From Massilioclostridium coli (GTDB lineage: Bacteria > Bacillota > Clostridia > Oscillospirales > Ruminococcaceae), in NCBI RefSeq assembly GCF_900095865.1, contig NZ_FMIZ01000006.1, positions 558,001 to 622,000 of the forward strand: 64,000 nucleotides of DNA. Reading direction: 5' to 3'. The number at the start of each line of letters is the position of its first letter. The stretch's first letter is position 1. Under the pieces are notes generated by a model. That model did not search any database. It was not told where the DNA came from and saw only the letters and a program-made list of their open reading frames with translations. A program made the position numbers and the translations under genes. This document shows, in pieces, positions 55,748-64,000 of this stretch.

Positions 55748-55813
55748 TGTTGTAAACTCCATTTGTATCCCATATGATTTTTATTTCCCTTTTGTAAACA
55801 TTCTACAAAACAT

Positions 55814-55842
55814 TTGACAGAATACCCAAGTTATATTATCAT
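55814..55842 (+). promoter_or_regulatory. Promoter of the 57-residue protein gene
   Basis: TTGACA (55814-55819), a 17-bp spacer and TATCAT (55837-55842) lie 25 nt before the start. Confidence 0.55.
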
Positions 55843-55867
55843 ATAAATAAATAATGGAGGTGGTCTT

Positions 55868-56041
55868 ATGTCAACACAGCTTGAACGTAAAAAAGCGCAT
55901 AAAAGATCAATAACAATTATATCAATCCTGTTAAGCATTGCTGCTATTGCTTCTACCGTAGCGCTCTGGTTCTATAAGGTATCCAGCAAACGTGCTTATG
56001 AAGATAAATGGAAAGACTATGACGATTGCGGTGTTGCATAA
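55868..56041 (+). CDS. Small single-pass membrane protein, 57 residues
   Basis: The product starts MSTQLERKKAHKRS, has one membrane helix (about 15-37, ITIISILLSIAAIASTVALWFY) and a short cytoplasmic or external tail ending EDKWKDYDDCGVA. The TGGAGGTGGTCTT before the ATG, the promoter upstream and the terminator downstream support it as real. I believe similar tails (KWKDYDxCG) occur in small proteins of related gut Clostridia, from memory only. The function is unknown. Confidence 0.75.
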   Translation: MSTQLERKKAHKRSITIISILLSIAAIASTVALWFYKVSSKRAYEDKWKDYDDCGVA

Positions 56042-56086
56042 ACCTACAATTCATAGGATTCCCTTTTTTACAGGTGATCGAGATTA

Positions 56087-56117
56087 GCGTCTGTTGTGGG
56101 CAACAGGCGCTTTTATC
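56087..56117 (+). terminator. Terminator of the 57-residue protein gene
   Basis: A 10-bp stem GCGTCTGTTG/CAACAGGCGC is followed by TTTTATCTTTT. Confidence 0.82.
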
Positions 56118-56193
56118 TTTTATTTTTACAGAATAAGTCTTGTTTTGATTGTTTTTCTTATTTTTCCAGAATACCGCTTTTCTATGTTGAAAA

Positions 56194-56381
56194 TTATTCA
56201 CAACTCCTATTATTATCCAGAAAAAAACCAGCAACTTACTAACTAGTTGAAAACTCTGTGGAAAATGATGAAAACTTTCTGTATATTTTAAAAAAAGGGA
56301 AATGTAAATAAAATAGTTCCCGTATTTTCAGCAAATTATCCATAATACAATGGGTTGATTTTAAAAATCGACTTTTCCACA
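56194..56381. other. Cluster of five near-consensus DnaA boxes
   Basis: Five nonamers each differ by one base from TTATCCACA: 56194-56202 (+), 56213-56221 (+), 56257-56265 (-), 56336-56344 (+) and 56373-56381 (+). GTTGAAAA also recurs four to five times between 56180 and 56415. The stretch from 56118 to 56589 has no gene. Confidence 0.5.
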
Positions 56382-56589
56382 TTTGTTGAAAAGTGTGTTG
56401 AAAAAGTTGAAAGTAGGTTTATTTCCATAAAATATTACCACATGTAATCATTCATTTTCCTTTTAATTCCTTCTATTTCTAATAAATTACATTTTTCTTG
56501 CAAAACCGCCTGAATATTCAACATTTGCACTTTTTTATAAAAAGTAGTATCATAAATAACACAGAATTTTTCTCCGAGGAGGAACGGCT

Positions 56590-57753
56590 ATGCAGCCTTA
56601 TACAAAACGTACCTGGACGGAAATTAACTTGGATTGTTTGGAACACAATTATCATCAAATAAAAGCATTATTGCCCCAGACTGACATCATTGCCACCGTC
56701 AAAGCGGATGGCTATGGACACTGTGCAGAACCTGTGGCACGACATTTGCAAGAGTTAGGAGTTCATTTTTTTAGTGTCTCCAATATCGATGAGGCTACTG
56801 CACTGCGAGATGACCAAATTCAAGGCGATATTTTAATCTTAGGGTATACCCCTGTGGAACAAGCGGAAGAATTGGTAAAATACAACATTATACAAACCGT
56901 GTTTTCACCTGAGTTTGCTCAAGAATTAAATCTGGCAGCACAAAAAGCTGGTATTACAGTCCGAGTCCATGTTGCTTTGGATACAGGAATGTCCCGAATT
57001 GGTTTCCAGGCAACCCAATCCTGTTGGGAAATAGGGGAGATTGAACGGCTTTATCACTACCCCCATCTAAAAATAGAGGGCTATTTTACCCATTTATGTC
57101 ATGCTGACAGTACAGAAGAGGGACCACGAAATTTCACCTTACACCAAAAGCAGCTTTTTGACCAAATGATACGACAGCTACAGCAAAAAGGATATCACAC
57201 AGGGGTTTCCCACATACAAAACAGTGCAGGTATCCAAATGTTACAAGGGAACCACTATGATTTAGCGCGCCCTGGTATTGTATTATATGGATTACACCCA
57301 AGTGGCCAAGTAACAATCCCTGGATTAAAACCAGTATTGCAACTAAAATCTGTTATTTCGATGGTAAAAGAAATTGAAGCGAATGTTACAGTGGGATATT
57401 CTAGAACCTTTACCACTAAAAAAGCAACAAAAATCGCCACAGTCTGTATTGGATATGCAGATGGCTGGCCACGGCTATTATCGAACCGAGGATATGTATT
57501 GGTAAACGGACAAAAAGTTCCTATTATCGGCAATGTCTGTATGGACCAGCTCATGTTGGATGTGACAGGAATTCCCGCAAAGCAAGGGGATATTGTCACT
57601 CTAATTGGAAAAGACGGCAATTTGGAAATAACCGCAGATCAGGTTGCGGAAAGTATTGGTACCATTGGTTATGAACTGGTTTGTCAAATCAGCAAACGTG
57701 TACCAAGAGCAATCTACCAAAATGGGAAATTAATTGAAGTAATAGAATATTAA
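56590..57753 (+). CDS. alr: Alanine racemase
   Basis: A 387-residue fold type III PLP enzyme. The PLP lysine lies in ATVKADGYGH (about 35-44), and HVALDTGMSRIGF and GNVCMDQLMLDVT are family motifs. The catalytic-tyrosine segment is VGYSRTF where GYGRTF is usual. It makes D-alanine for peptidoglycan. GAGGAGGAACGGCT lies before the ATG. It is a single-gene unit with a terminator 10 nt after the stop. Confidence 0.95.
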   Translation: MQPYTKRTWTEINLDCLEHNYHQIKALLPQTDIIATVKADGYGHCAEPVARHLQELGVHFFSVSNIDEATALRDDQIQGDILILGYTPVEQAEELVKYNIIQTVFSPEFAQELNLAAQKAGITVRVHVALDTGMSRIGFQATQSCWEIGEIERLYHYPHLKIEGYFTHLCHADSTEEGPRNFTLHQKQLFDQMIRQLQQKGYHTGVSHIQNSAGIQMLQGNHYDLARPGIVLYGLHPSGQVTIPGLKPVLQLKSVISMVKEIEANVTVGYSRTFTTKKATKIATVCIGYADGWPRLLSNRGYVLVNGQKVPIIGNVCMDQLMLDVTGIPAKQGDIVTLIGKDGNLEITADQVAESIGTIGYELVCQISKRVPRAIYQNGKLIEVIEY

Positions 57754-57754
57754 A

Positions 57755-57791
57755 TGAAAAAACATCAGTGAGAAACTGATGTTTTTTATTT
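57755..57791 (+). terminator. Terminator of alr
   Basis: A stem AAAAACATCAGT/ACTGATGTTTTT is followed by TATTT. Confidence 0.85.
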
Positions 57792-58196
57792 ACATGATAA
57801 TATTGAATCTTGATAAGCAGTGACGATAATTTTTTATCCGCCTACCTTATTTTATAATTCCTTTCACTGTCGCAACGATAAAAACAGTTTTTACAGGGAA
57901 TAATAGGTTTTATTGTAAACCGTGTGCTTTTATCTTATCTGTGAAATCCTAAAATTCAAAAAATAATTCATCAAGACAACCGCTGAGATTGTGGCATACA
58001 TAGATCCTGGATGGGTCTGCTATTGACTTAGCTCAATGGACACTGAACATCATACACCCTACTATCCATAAACAGGTTCCATTAGATACCGGCAATCTGT
58101 CCAATTAACCATTGGTTTCTGTTCTATTTACTTTGCTCAGGTAAAGCTTCCTCTTCCTATCCTCCATAAAATTCGGGATTTCATTTAGGTAGAAAA
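57792..58196. other. Gene-free region between alr and the IMP dehydrogenase gene
   Basis: About 400 bases without a gene. On the minus strand a GGAGG at about 58163 precedes only a 20-codon frame. No RNA family is recognised. Confidence 0.35.
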
Positions 58197-58243
58197 AAAG
58201 GATGCTACCAGCAAAATCCGCTGGTAACATCCTTTTTTATGAT
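58197..58243 (-). terminator. Terminator of the IMP dehydrogenase gene
   Basis: The arms AAAAAGGATG-CTACCAGC and GCTGGTAACATCCTTTTT end in a T run on the minus strand, 10 nt after the stop codon. Confidence 0.85.
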
Positions 58244-58252
58244 AAAATAATA

Positions 58253-59761
58253 TTATTTTACAGTAGTTGCGGTTTTTTCCTTTAATAGGACGTCATGCGC
58301 GCCACCTTCTACAATACTGGTAGAGGATACCAGTGTCAATTTTGCTTTTTTCTGCAATTCTGGAATCGTCAACGCACCGCAGTTACACATCGTAGAGCTA
58401 ACCTTTTTCAATGTCAAGCTCACATTATCCTTCAATGGACCAGCATATGGAACATAACAGTCCACTCCTTCTTCAAAGGAAAGCCCACCTTTTCCGCCTA
58501 AATCATAACGCTGCCAGTTTCTAGCACGGTTGGAACCTTCGCCCCAATACTCTTTCATGTAGTTGCCATTAATGTTTACTTTATTGGTTGGGCTTTCGTC
58601 AAAACGGGAGAAGTAACGACCCAACATCACGAAGTCCGCACCCATTGCCAAAGCCAAAGTAATGTGATAATCGTATACGATACCGCCATCTGAACAGATT
58701 GGCACATAGATACCGGTTTTTTCATAATATTCATCACGAGCTTTTGCAACCTCAATGACTGCAGTAGCCTGTCCACGGCCAATTCCTTTGGTTTCACGGG
58801 TAATACAGATGGAGCCTCCACCAATACCAACTTTAACGAAGTCTGCCCCTGCTTCCGCCAGGAACAAGAAACCTTCACGGTCTACTACGTTACCTGCACC
58901 GATTTTAACAGTATCACCATATTTTTCCCGCACAAAATCAATGGTGCGTTTTTGCCATTCGGAGAAGCCTTCTGAGGAGTCAATACATAAAACGTCCGCA
59001 CCAGCTTCTACCAAAGCAGGGATACGTTTTTCATAGTCACGGGTATTGACGCCGGCACCCACAACATAGCGTTTTTTGGCATCCAGTAATTCACGTGGAT
59101 TTTCTTTGTGGGAAGCATAGTCTTTGCGGAATACAAAATACAATAATTTTTGGTTTTCATCAACGATAGGGAGGGAGTTTAATTTGTGGTCCCATATAAT
59201 ATTGTTTGCCTCTTTTAGGCTAGTGCCTTTGTCAGCATAGATCAATTTTTCAAATGGCGTCATAAATTCGGACACTTTAGTATCCAAAGACATACGGCTC
59301 ACACGGTAATCCCTGCCAGTAACGACCCCTAACAGTTTTCCATGTGCAGTACCATCGTCTGTTACCGCAACAGTGGAGTGCCCTGTCTTTTCTTTTAAAT
59401 CCAAGATATCCTGCAATGTTTTATCTGGCTGAATATTAGAAGAACTTACAACAAAGCCAGCTTTATAATCTTTTACACGTTTTACCATTGCAGCTTGATC
59501 CTCAATGGTTTGAGCGCCATAAATAAAGGAAATACCGCCTTCAATTGCCAAGGCAATTGCCATTTTGTCATCCGAAACAGATTGCATAATTGCGGATACC
59601 ATTGGGATGTTCATTGTAACCGCTGGTTCTTCCCCTTTTTTAAATTTGGTAACTGGTGTTTTTAGGCTGACGTTGTCAGGAATACACTCAGCAGAGGAAT
59701 AACCTGGTACCAACAAGTATTCACTAAAGGTATGGGATGTTCCTTCGTAAAAATAAGCCAT
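58253..59761 (-). CDS. guaB: IMP dehydrogenase
   Basis: A 502-residue enzyme with a TIM-barrel catalytic domain interrupted by a CBS pair (about 95-220). The catalytic-cysteine loop is [20 protein letters not shown] (about 313-332), with the flap further on ([12 protein letters not shown]). It oxidises IMP to XMP, the first committed step of GMP synthesis. The [21 protein letters not shown] wording and overall layout resemble the Tritrichomonas-type enzymes rather than the shorter Bacillus type. It is monocistronic with a good promoter; I see no purine riboswitch. Confidence 0.94.
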   Translation of the reverse strand: MAYFYEGTSHTFSEYLLVPGYSSAECIPDNVSLKTPVTKFKKGEEPAVTMNIPMVSAIMQSVSDDKMAIALAIEGGISFIYGAQTIEDQAAMVKRVKDYKAGFVVSSSNIQPDKTLQDILDLKEKTGHSTVAVTDDGTAHGKLLGVVTGRDYRVSRMSLDTKVSEFMTPFEKLIYADKGTSLKEANNIIWDHKLNSLPIVDENQKLLYFVFRKDYASHKENPRELLDAKKRYVVGAGVNTRDYEKRIPALVEAGADVLCIDSSEGFSEWQKRTIDFVREKYGDTVKIGAGNVVDREGFLFLAEAGADFVKVGIGGGSICITRETKGIGRGQATAVIEVAKARDEYYEKTGIYVPICSDGGIVYDYHITLALAMGADFVMLGRYFSRFDESPTNKVNINGNYMKEYWGEGSNRARNWQRYDLGGKGGLSFEEGVDCYVPYAGPLKDNVSLTLKKVSSTMCNCGALTIPELQKKAKLTLVSSTSIVEGGAHDVLLKEKTATTVK

Positions 59762-59869
59762 AATCGTACTCTCCTTATCTTGAAATATAACCTTGTGGAC
59801 AATGCCGGTAGAACCGACTGTACAGCAGAAAGTAAAAAATGTTATACTCTCCTAGGATAATTATTTTTT

Positions 59870-59898
59870 ATTATAAATCTTTATCCTTATAAAGTCAA
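59870..59898 (-). promoter_or_regulatory. Promoter of the IMP dehydrogenase gene
   Basis: On the minus strand TTGACT (59893-59898), a 17-bp spacer and TATAAT (59870-59875). The leader is about 100 nt. Confidence 0.75.
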
Positions 59899-59975
59899 CG
59901 GTTGCAAACAAGAATTCCAATAAAATCAGACAAAAAAGACAAAATTGAACCAGTTACGCTCTTTCATGACAAAAG

Positions 59976-60008
59976 GAAAACAGGCCACCAAAAAGGCAGC
60001 CTGTTTTC
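59976..60008 (-). terminator. Probable terminator of the HtrA gene
   Basis: The arms GAAAACAGGC/GCCTGTTTTC enclose CACCAAAAAGGCA; on the minus strand CTTTTGTC follows, a weak T run. Confidence 0.6.
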
Positions 60009-60059
60009 GAGGGTAAAAAGAAGATTATATATGAAAAAGAAGATAGCAAAATAATTATA

Positions 60060-61619
60060 TTAGCTTGCGCTGGTTTCACCCAATGTTACAGTAACATTTA
60101 AGGTTTGGCCTAAACGGAACACCTCCAGGGTAACCTGGTCTCCAGCTGCATGTTTTGCCAATTCACTGGCAAGGATATCATAACTGGTCAGTTCGGTTCC
60201 ATCCATAGCGGTAATAATATCCCCACCTTGTATTCCAGCCTGACCAGCAGGAGAATTCTCCACCACGCTGGAAACAACCATTCCTTGTGGATAACCCATA
60301 CTTTGCAGTACATCGGTAGTATATCTCATATCAATGGTAACGCCAAGGTAAGCGGCTTTTTTGCCTTCGTTATTGATTAATCGGTCACAAATTTCCACTA
60401 CTTCGTTGGAAGGAATCGCAAAACCCATCCCTTCAAAACTAGTGGAGGAGCTAGAACTGCTCGCTAATTTCGCGCTGTTGATGCCAATCAGTTTCCCGGT
60501 ACCGTCTACTAAAGCACCGCCAGAGTTACCAGGGTTAATTGCCGCATCTGTTTGGATTAAACCCATACTCTGACCACTTTCCAAAGTCAAGGTACGATTC
60601 AAACCACTGACAATTCCTTCGCTGACAGAGCCCATAAACTGTAAGCCACCTGGGTTACCAACCGCTACAGCAACCTGACCTACTTTGATTTGGTCAGAAT
60701 CCGCGATTTCAATCGGTGTTAACCCTGTTTTATTAATTTTCAATACTGCAAGGTCCGCACCTGCGTCATATCCTACAATCGTAGCTTCTGTACCATCACT
60801 GTCGTTTTCATCCATATAAACATTGATTGTACCACTATCCTTTGCACCTTCTACCACATGGTAGTTGGTGATGATATAACCGTCTTCCCGGTAAATAACA
60901 CCGGAGCCTTCAGAAGAACTCTGGGTTGATTGTCCAAAAAATCCACCAGCACTCTGATAACTAGCACGGATTCCTACCACGGATGGCAATACTTTATCCG
61001 CAATTGCCTCTACAGAGGAATTATAGCTCTCATCAATATTCACATTGGTAGCCGGTGTGGAGCTATTGCTATTAGTAGGATTATTTCCTAATAGCAAGTA
61101 GGTCGTTCCACCTCCAACAGCCCCCCCAGCTAAAGCGCATATCAAAGCAATTGCCGCAATTTTAACTCCCCAGCCAGAGTGCGATTTTTGTTTTTTCTTC
61201 TGTTTCGATTCTGGGGTTGGAGCTACAATAGGGGAGATAGAATCCAAAAATTCTGTCTGTTGTGGATTTGATGTTGGGTTTCCTGATGGCTGCTGTGTTT
61301 GTGCCGCCTGTTGCTGTGCCATGTATTGATTATAATTGTAACCATAACCCTGATATGTTTGGGAACCTGTATTGGTATGGTCATGGTAAGTGGTTTGGTA
61401 GGAAGGGGAAACAGGGGTTGGGGATTCCTGTTTTGGTATTGTACTGCCTTGACCTACCACCTGAGCAGAAGGTTCTGTAGACGCATCCTGGTTGGTTGGG
61501 GTAACAGGTGTCGCCTGTTCTGCTGTGTTTTGTGCCCCTTCATGATAAGGGGAATTATTTGTTCTATCTCTATCAGGTTCGTTTGGTTCACCTGTCATAA
61601 AGTTTTTATTTTCATCCAT
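60060..61619 (-). CDS. HtrA/DegP-type membrane-anchored serine protease
   Basis: A 519-residue protein. A long Gln/Pro/Thr-rich cytoplasmic N-terminus (1-140) precedes one membrane helix (about 150-172) and an extracytoplasmic trypsin-like domain with His near 253 (NYHVVEG), Asp near 288 (GADLAVLKI) and Ser near 364 (NPGNSGGALVD). A C-terminal PDZ domain follows (about 425-510). It degrades or refolds damaged exported proteins. The start at 61619 follows AAAGGGTAGTG; an ATG 75 nt upstream would add an unneeded tail. No CssRS-like regulator is nearby. Confidence 0.94.
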   Translation of the reverse strand: MDENKNFMTGEPNEPDRDRTNNSPYHEGAQNTAEQATPVTPTNQDASTEPSAQVVGQGSTIPKQESPTPVSPSYQTTYHDHTNTGSQTYQGYGYNYNQYMAQQQAAQTQQPSGNPTSNPQQTEFLDSISPIVAPTPESKQKKKQKSHSGWGVKIAAIALICALAGGAVGGGTTYLLLGNNPTNSNSSTPATNVNIDESYNSSVEAIADKVLPSVVGIRASYQSAGGFFGQSTQSSSEGSGVIYREDGYIITNYHVVEGAKDSGTINVYMDENDSDGTEATIVGYDAGADLAVLKINKTGLTPIEIADSDQIKVGQVAVAVGNPGGLQFMGSVSEGIVSGLNRTLTLESGQSMGLIQTDAAINPGNSGGALVDGTGKLIGINSAKLASSSSSSTSFEGMGFAIPSNEVVEICDRLINNEGKKAAYLGVTIDMRYTTDVLQSMGYPQGMVVSSVVENSPAGQAGIQGGDIITAMDGTELTSYDILASELAKHAAGDQVTLEVFRLGQTLNVTVTLGETSAS

Positions 61620-61776
61620 ATTTGTCACTACCCTTTCTGTGATCTCCTGTTTGTAACTTCTTTTTTTGTCTATGTCTGTATTGTACCCTTGCAATGTGAT
61701 GAAAAAGTGTTGAAGGAATGAAACTTCTTATAAAGTTATATGTATTTTGTTTGAATGTATTCCCGCAAAAACAGAA

Positions 61777-61805
61777 TTTACAACAACATGACAAGGTGCT
61801 ATAAT
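61777..61805 (+). promoter_or_regulatory. Promoter of the nitroreductase gene
   Basis: TTTACA (61777-61782), a 17-bp spacer and TATAAT (61800-61805). Confidence 0.65.
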
Positions 61806-61858
61806 AAAACCATATCTATAATATAGAACTAAATACTATGGAAACGGAGATGTACTTT

Positions 61859-62401
61859 ATGGAATTACGTCAAGCCATTACAGAACGCCGCAGCGTCCGT
61901 AAATTTACAGAGGACCCTGTAAGTAAACAAACGATCCATGAGCTGTTAGAACTTGCGTTACAAGCACCTTCCTGGAAAAACAGCCAGTGCTGGGAATACC
62001 TTGTGGTAGATGACCCAGCTACGAAGCAGTTTATGGCACAATCCATTCCAGAAACCAACCCCGCTTATAAATGCCTTTCTACGGCACCATATGTAGTAGT
62101 TTGTATCGCAGATCCTTCCAAAGTAGAAACTCCGCAGGGAAAACAATATTTTATGGCGGATGCCGCCACTTCCTTTTATGCCTTTTGGCTGGCATGCCAT
62201 GATGCCGGTCTCGGTACGGTTGCCGCTGGCGAAATTATGGATGAGGACCCACTCAAACAAGCACTGGGAATACCAATGGAAAAACACATCTATTGTATTG
62301 CCCCTGTCGGTGTTCCGCTTTACCAGCCAAAACAACGCCCAAGAGAAGAATTTAACCAAAAAGTTTCGTTTGGACGATATGGCGAACCTTTTCAGGATTA
62401 A
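61859..62401 (+). CDS. Nitroreductase family FMN oxidoreductase
   Basis: A 180-residue flavin protein with the N-terminal FMN-binding pattern ITERRSVRKFTEDPV and APSWKNSQCWEYLVV (about 36-50), and the later GLGTVAAGEI. It is likely an NAD(P)H-dependent reductase of nitro or quinone compounds; the natural substrate is unknown. I start it at 61859, 9 nt after CGGAG; an upstream ATG at 61838 would place the ribosome site inside the gene. It is a single-gene unit with a terminator. Confidence 0.9.
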   Translation: MELRQAITERRSVRKFTEDPVSKQTIHELLELALQAPSWKNSQCWEYLVVDDPATKQFMAQSIPETNPAYKCLSTAPYVVVCIADPSKVETPQGKQYFMADAATSFYAFWLACHDAGLGTVAAGEIMDEDPLKQALGIPMEKHIYCIAPVGVPLYQPKQRPREEFNQKVSFGRYGEPFQD

Positions 62402-62436
62402 TGGTCGCCCCTTTTTTCAGATTACAATAGGATAAG

Positions 62437-62468
62437 GAAAAACAGGCGCTGGTGCGCCTGTTTTCTGT
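62437..62468 (+). terminator. Terminator of the nitroreductase gene
   Basis: The arms AAAACAGGCGC/GCGCCTGTTTT enclose a four-base loop; TCTGTTTT follows. Confidence 0.82.
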
Positions 62469-62469
62469 T

Positions 62470-62718
62470 TTAAGCACCTTTGGTAAAATGAAATACAATG
62501 ATAATAATTTCAATTACTGCTGCCACAAGAAAAATAAGCCCCGTATTCCGGTACATCTTTGCTTCTTCTTCTGGCTTGCTGTCACGGTGGTATTTCTCAT
62601 TCTGTTTCCGATACATCCTTAATAGCCATGCTGGTTTTCCAATTAAGACATACAAACCAAAGATGAAACAACCAATGAAAAGAACAATATCAATCCGAAT
62701 ATCAAAAAACCAATCCAT
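62470..62718 (-). CDS. Small two-helix membrane protein
   Basis: An 82-residue protein with helices at about 8-26 (IDIVLFIGCFIFGLYVLIG) and 59-78 (GLIFLVAAVIEIIIIVFHF) and a basic loop (LLRMYRKQNEKYHRDSKPEEEAKMYR) between. AAGGAGC precedes the start. I do not recognise the family. It lies between the nitroreductase gene and tRNA-Pro and shares a hairpin with the former as a two-way terminator. Confidence 0.65.
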   Translation of the reverse strand: MDWFFDIRIDIVLFIGCFIFGLYVLIGKPAWLLRMYRKQNEKYHRDSKPEEEAKMYRNTGLIFLVAAVIEIIIIVFHFTKGA

Positions 62719-62763
62719 TTTTTAAGCTCCTTTACGGTAATCGTCCACTATTTTGCAATACAA

Positions 62764-62792
62764 AAAGAGGCTCTTCACCCATTGTGAAGAGC
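62764..62792 (-). terminator. Terminator of tRNA-Pro
   Basis: The arms GCTCTTCAC/TGAAGAGC are followed by CTCTTTTTG on the minus strand, 9 nt past the tRNA 3' end. Confidence 0.75.
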
Positions 62793-62800
62793 ACTCGTCA

Positions 62801-62877
62801 TGGTCTGAGTGACGGGACTTGAACCCACGGCCTCCACCACCCCAAGGTGGCGCGCTACCAAGCTGCGCTACACCCAG
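62801..62877 (-). tRNA. tRNA-Pro (GGG)
   Basis: A 77-nt cloverleaf with acceptor CTGGGTG/CACTCAG (one G-U pair), anticodon loop TTGGGGT and encoded CCA. Confidence 0.94.
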
Positions 62878-63101
62878 ATATTAAGTTTTATTATAGCATA
62901 GGGATTCTGGCAAAGTCAAGGGGATTTTGTTACGCTTTTTCGGCGATGATAGCTGTTGCGATAATGTATAATAGTTGGAAAGAAAAAGATATTTTTTGTT
63001 GTAAAATAAAGTTCTGTTCCATTTGTTATCAGGTGACACTGCCATGACCGCAGTTTATAGAGTATAAGTATTGAACAAAAACAGAATTTTTATAAAAACC
63101 A

Positions 63102-63129
63102 TTGGGTTTTTCCAGAAATATGGTATAAT
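63102..63129 (+). promoter_or_regulatory. Possible promoter of metG
   Basis: TTGGGT (63102-63107), a 16-bp spacer and TATAAT (63124-63129). The rest of 62878-63213 holds no gene and no T-box or other riboswitch consensus. Confidence 0.45.
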
Positions 63130-63213
63130 AATTTTAATATATCTTTTTTATCCCCTGAGGATCATAGCCTTGGGAATATCATACGCCCCATTCGGCGGAA
63201 GGAGTTTTAGAAT

Positions 63214-64000
63214 ATGAAAGAAAAATACTATCTGACAACGGCAATTGCCTACGCTTCTAGAAAGCCTCATATAGGCAACACATATGAAATTGTATTGGCG
63301 GATGCAATCGCCCGCTTTAAACGCATGCAAGGATATGATGTGCATTTTTGTACCGGTACTGATGAGCATGGTCAAAAAGTAGAGGAGTTAGCGAAATCCG
63401 CTGGTATCTCTCCACAGCAATATGTAGACCAGGTTTCCGGGGAAATCAAACAGATCTGGGATTTGATGGGTTCCAGTTATGATACTTTTATCCGTACCAC
63501 CGACCCTTATCACGAAAAAGTAGTGCAAAAAATCTTTAAAAAATTATACGATAAGGGGGATATTTACAAAAGTGAATATGAAGGGATGTACTGCACCCCT
63601 TGTGAATCCTTTTGGACCCCAACCCAGCTGGTGGATGGAAAATGTCCTGACTGTGGCAGGGAAGTGGTTCCAACCAAAGAAGAAGCTTATTTCTTCCGTA
63701 TGAGCAAATATCAGGATCGCTTAATGCAGTATATTCAGGACCACCCTGAATTTATTCAACCAAAATCCCGTGAAAATGAGATGGTCAACAACTTCTTAAA
63801 ACCAGGGCTGCAAGACCTCTGTGTTTCCAGAACTTCCTTCAAATGGGGTATCCCTGTGGATTTTGATCCAAAACACGTGGTTTATGTATGGCTTGACGCT
63901 CTAACCAACTATATTACCGCCTTAGGATATGACCCAGATGGCAGCAGTGAAACTTTCAAGAAATACTGGCCAGCCGATGTCCATATTATTGGAAAGGATA
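63214..64000 (+). CDS. metG: Methionyl-tRNA synthetase, N-terminal part (runs off window end)
   Basis: The first 262 residues are seen. The class I HIGH motif reads HIGN within AYASRKPHIGNTYEIVLAD (about 13-31), followed by FCTGTDEHGQKVEE. The zinc knuckle CTPCESFW...CPDCGRE lies near residues 127-150, and HVVYVWLDALTNYI (about 221-234) is characteristic. AAGGAGTTTTAGAAT lies before the ATG. Unlike thrS and pheST it has no T-box leader. Confidence 0.96.
   Translation, partial: MKEKYYLTTAIAYASRKPHIGNTYEIVLADAIARFKRMQGYDVHFCTGTDEHGQKVEELAKSAGISPQQYVDQVSGEIKQIWDLMGSSYDTFIRTTDPYHEKVVQKIFKKLYDKGDIYKSEYEGMYCTPCESFWTPTQLVDGKCPDCGREVVPTKEEAYFFRMSKYQDRLMQYIQDHPEFIQPKSRENEMVNNFLKPGLQDLCVSRTSFKWGIPVDFDPKHVVYVWLDALTNYITALGYDPDGSSETFKKYWPADVHIIGKD

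Noticed and set aside
57792-58196. Possible non-coding RNA such as 6S between alr and the IMP dehydrogenase gene
   Set aside because: No conserved fold or consensus could be recognised by eye.
1-64000. CRISPR arrays, insertion sequences, prophage genes
   Set aside because: No regularly spaced repeats, transposase or phage structural genes were seen; the small holin-like gene at 50103 stands alone.

Overview
The window comes from a low-GC, Gram-positive, endospore-forming anaerobe of the class Clostridia, most like gut Oscillospiraceae/Ruminococcaceae. This is inferred from gene content: Spo0A, SpoVS, SpoIIP and the Gpr protease; two T-box leaders (thrS, pheST); LuxS; sortase-anchored surface glycosidases; and strong AGGAGG ribosome binding sites with consensus sigma-A promoters. 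Most of it is chromosomal housekeeping sequence. No phage, insertion sequence or CRISPR array is visible.

Layout. 1-2.9 kb: a PadR regulator with its membrane partner, and a YbiT/YkpA-type ABC-F protein. 2.9-8.9 kb: spo0A, a sodium-dependent (NSS/SNF) transporter, a YtrA-type GntR regulator with its ABC exporter behind a long perfect palindrome, and a YmdB-type phosphodiesterase. 9-16.3 kb: spoVS, then asp23-fakA-recG, then thrS behind a T-box. 16.7-45.3 kb: an alpha-L-rhamnosidase region with two complete GH106 enzymes, one GH78 enzyme and a 5'-truncated GH106 gene, plus three AraC-type regulators placed beside them. It is interrupted by a YbjQ-like gene, an M23 peptidase, a small membrane protein with luxS, and T-box-pheS-pheT. 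45.8-51.5 kb: a Pro/Gln-rich-tailed membrane protein, a G5-3D cell-wall protein, a MATE exporter, a small membrane protein and a lone TIR-domain protein. 52.3-57.8 kb: a tRNA cluster (Tyr, Thr, Pro), a small membrane protein, spoIIP-gpr divergent from rpsT, a 57-residue membrane protein and alr. 58.2-64 kb: IMP dehydrogenase, HtrA, a nitroreductase, a small membrane protein, tRNA-Pro and the start of metG.

How the genes fit together. The rhamnosidases are large secreted proteins with C-terminal cell-wall sorting signals, so they should display rhamnose-removing activity on the cell surface. Each complete enzyme gene has an AraC regulator next to it. Upstream of the GH78 gene there is a 22-bp-spaced direct repeat of the kind AraC dimers bind. 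No rhamnose transport or catabolism genes are present, so the liberated sugar must be handled elsewhere. Three of the surface proteins share almost the same three-FIVAR stalk.

The points most worth a second look are: (1) the ABC-F protein, in which every visible element of one composite ATP site is degenerate, including a natural Glu-to-Gln; (2) the GH106 gene whose 5' end is replaced by a 20-bp terminator hairpin; (3) the near-identical FIVAR cassettes 16.5 kb apart; (4) the 15-bp perfect operator palindrome of the GntR gene; (5) the AraC direct repeat; (6) a cluster of five near-consensus DnaA boxes upstream of alr; and (7) the orphan TIR protein with a separate N-terminal domain. I did not find a clearly new multi-gene system.
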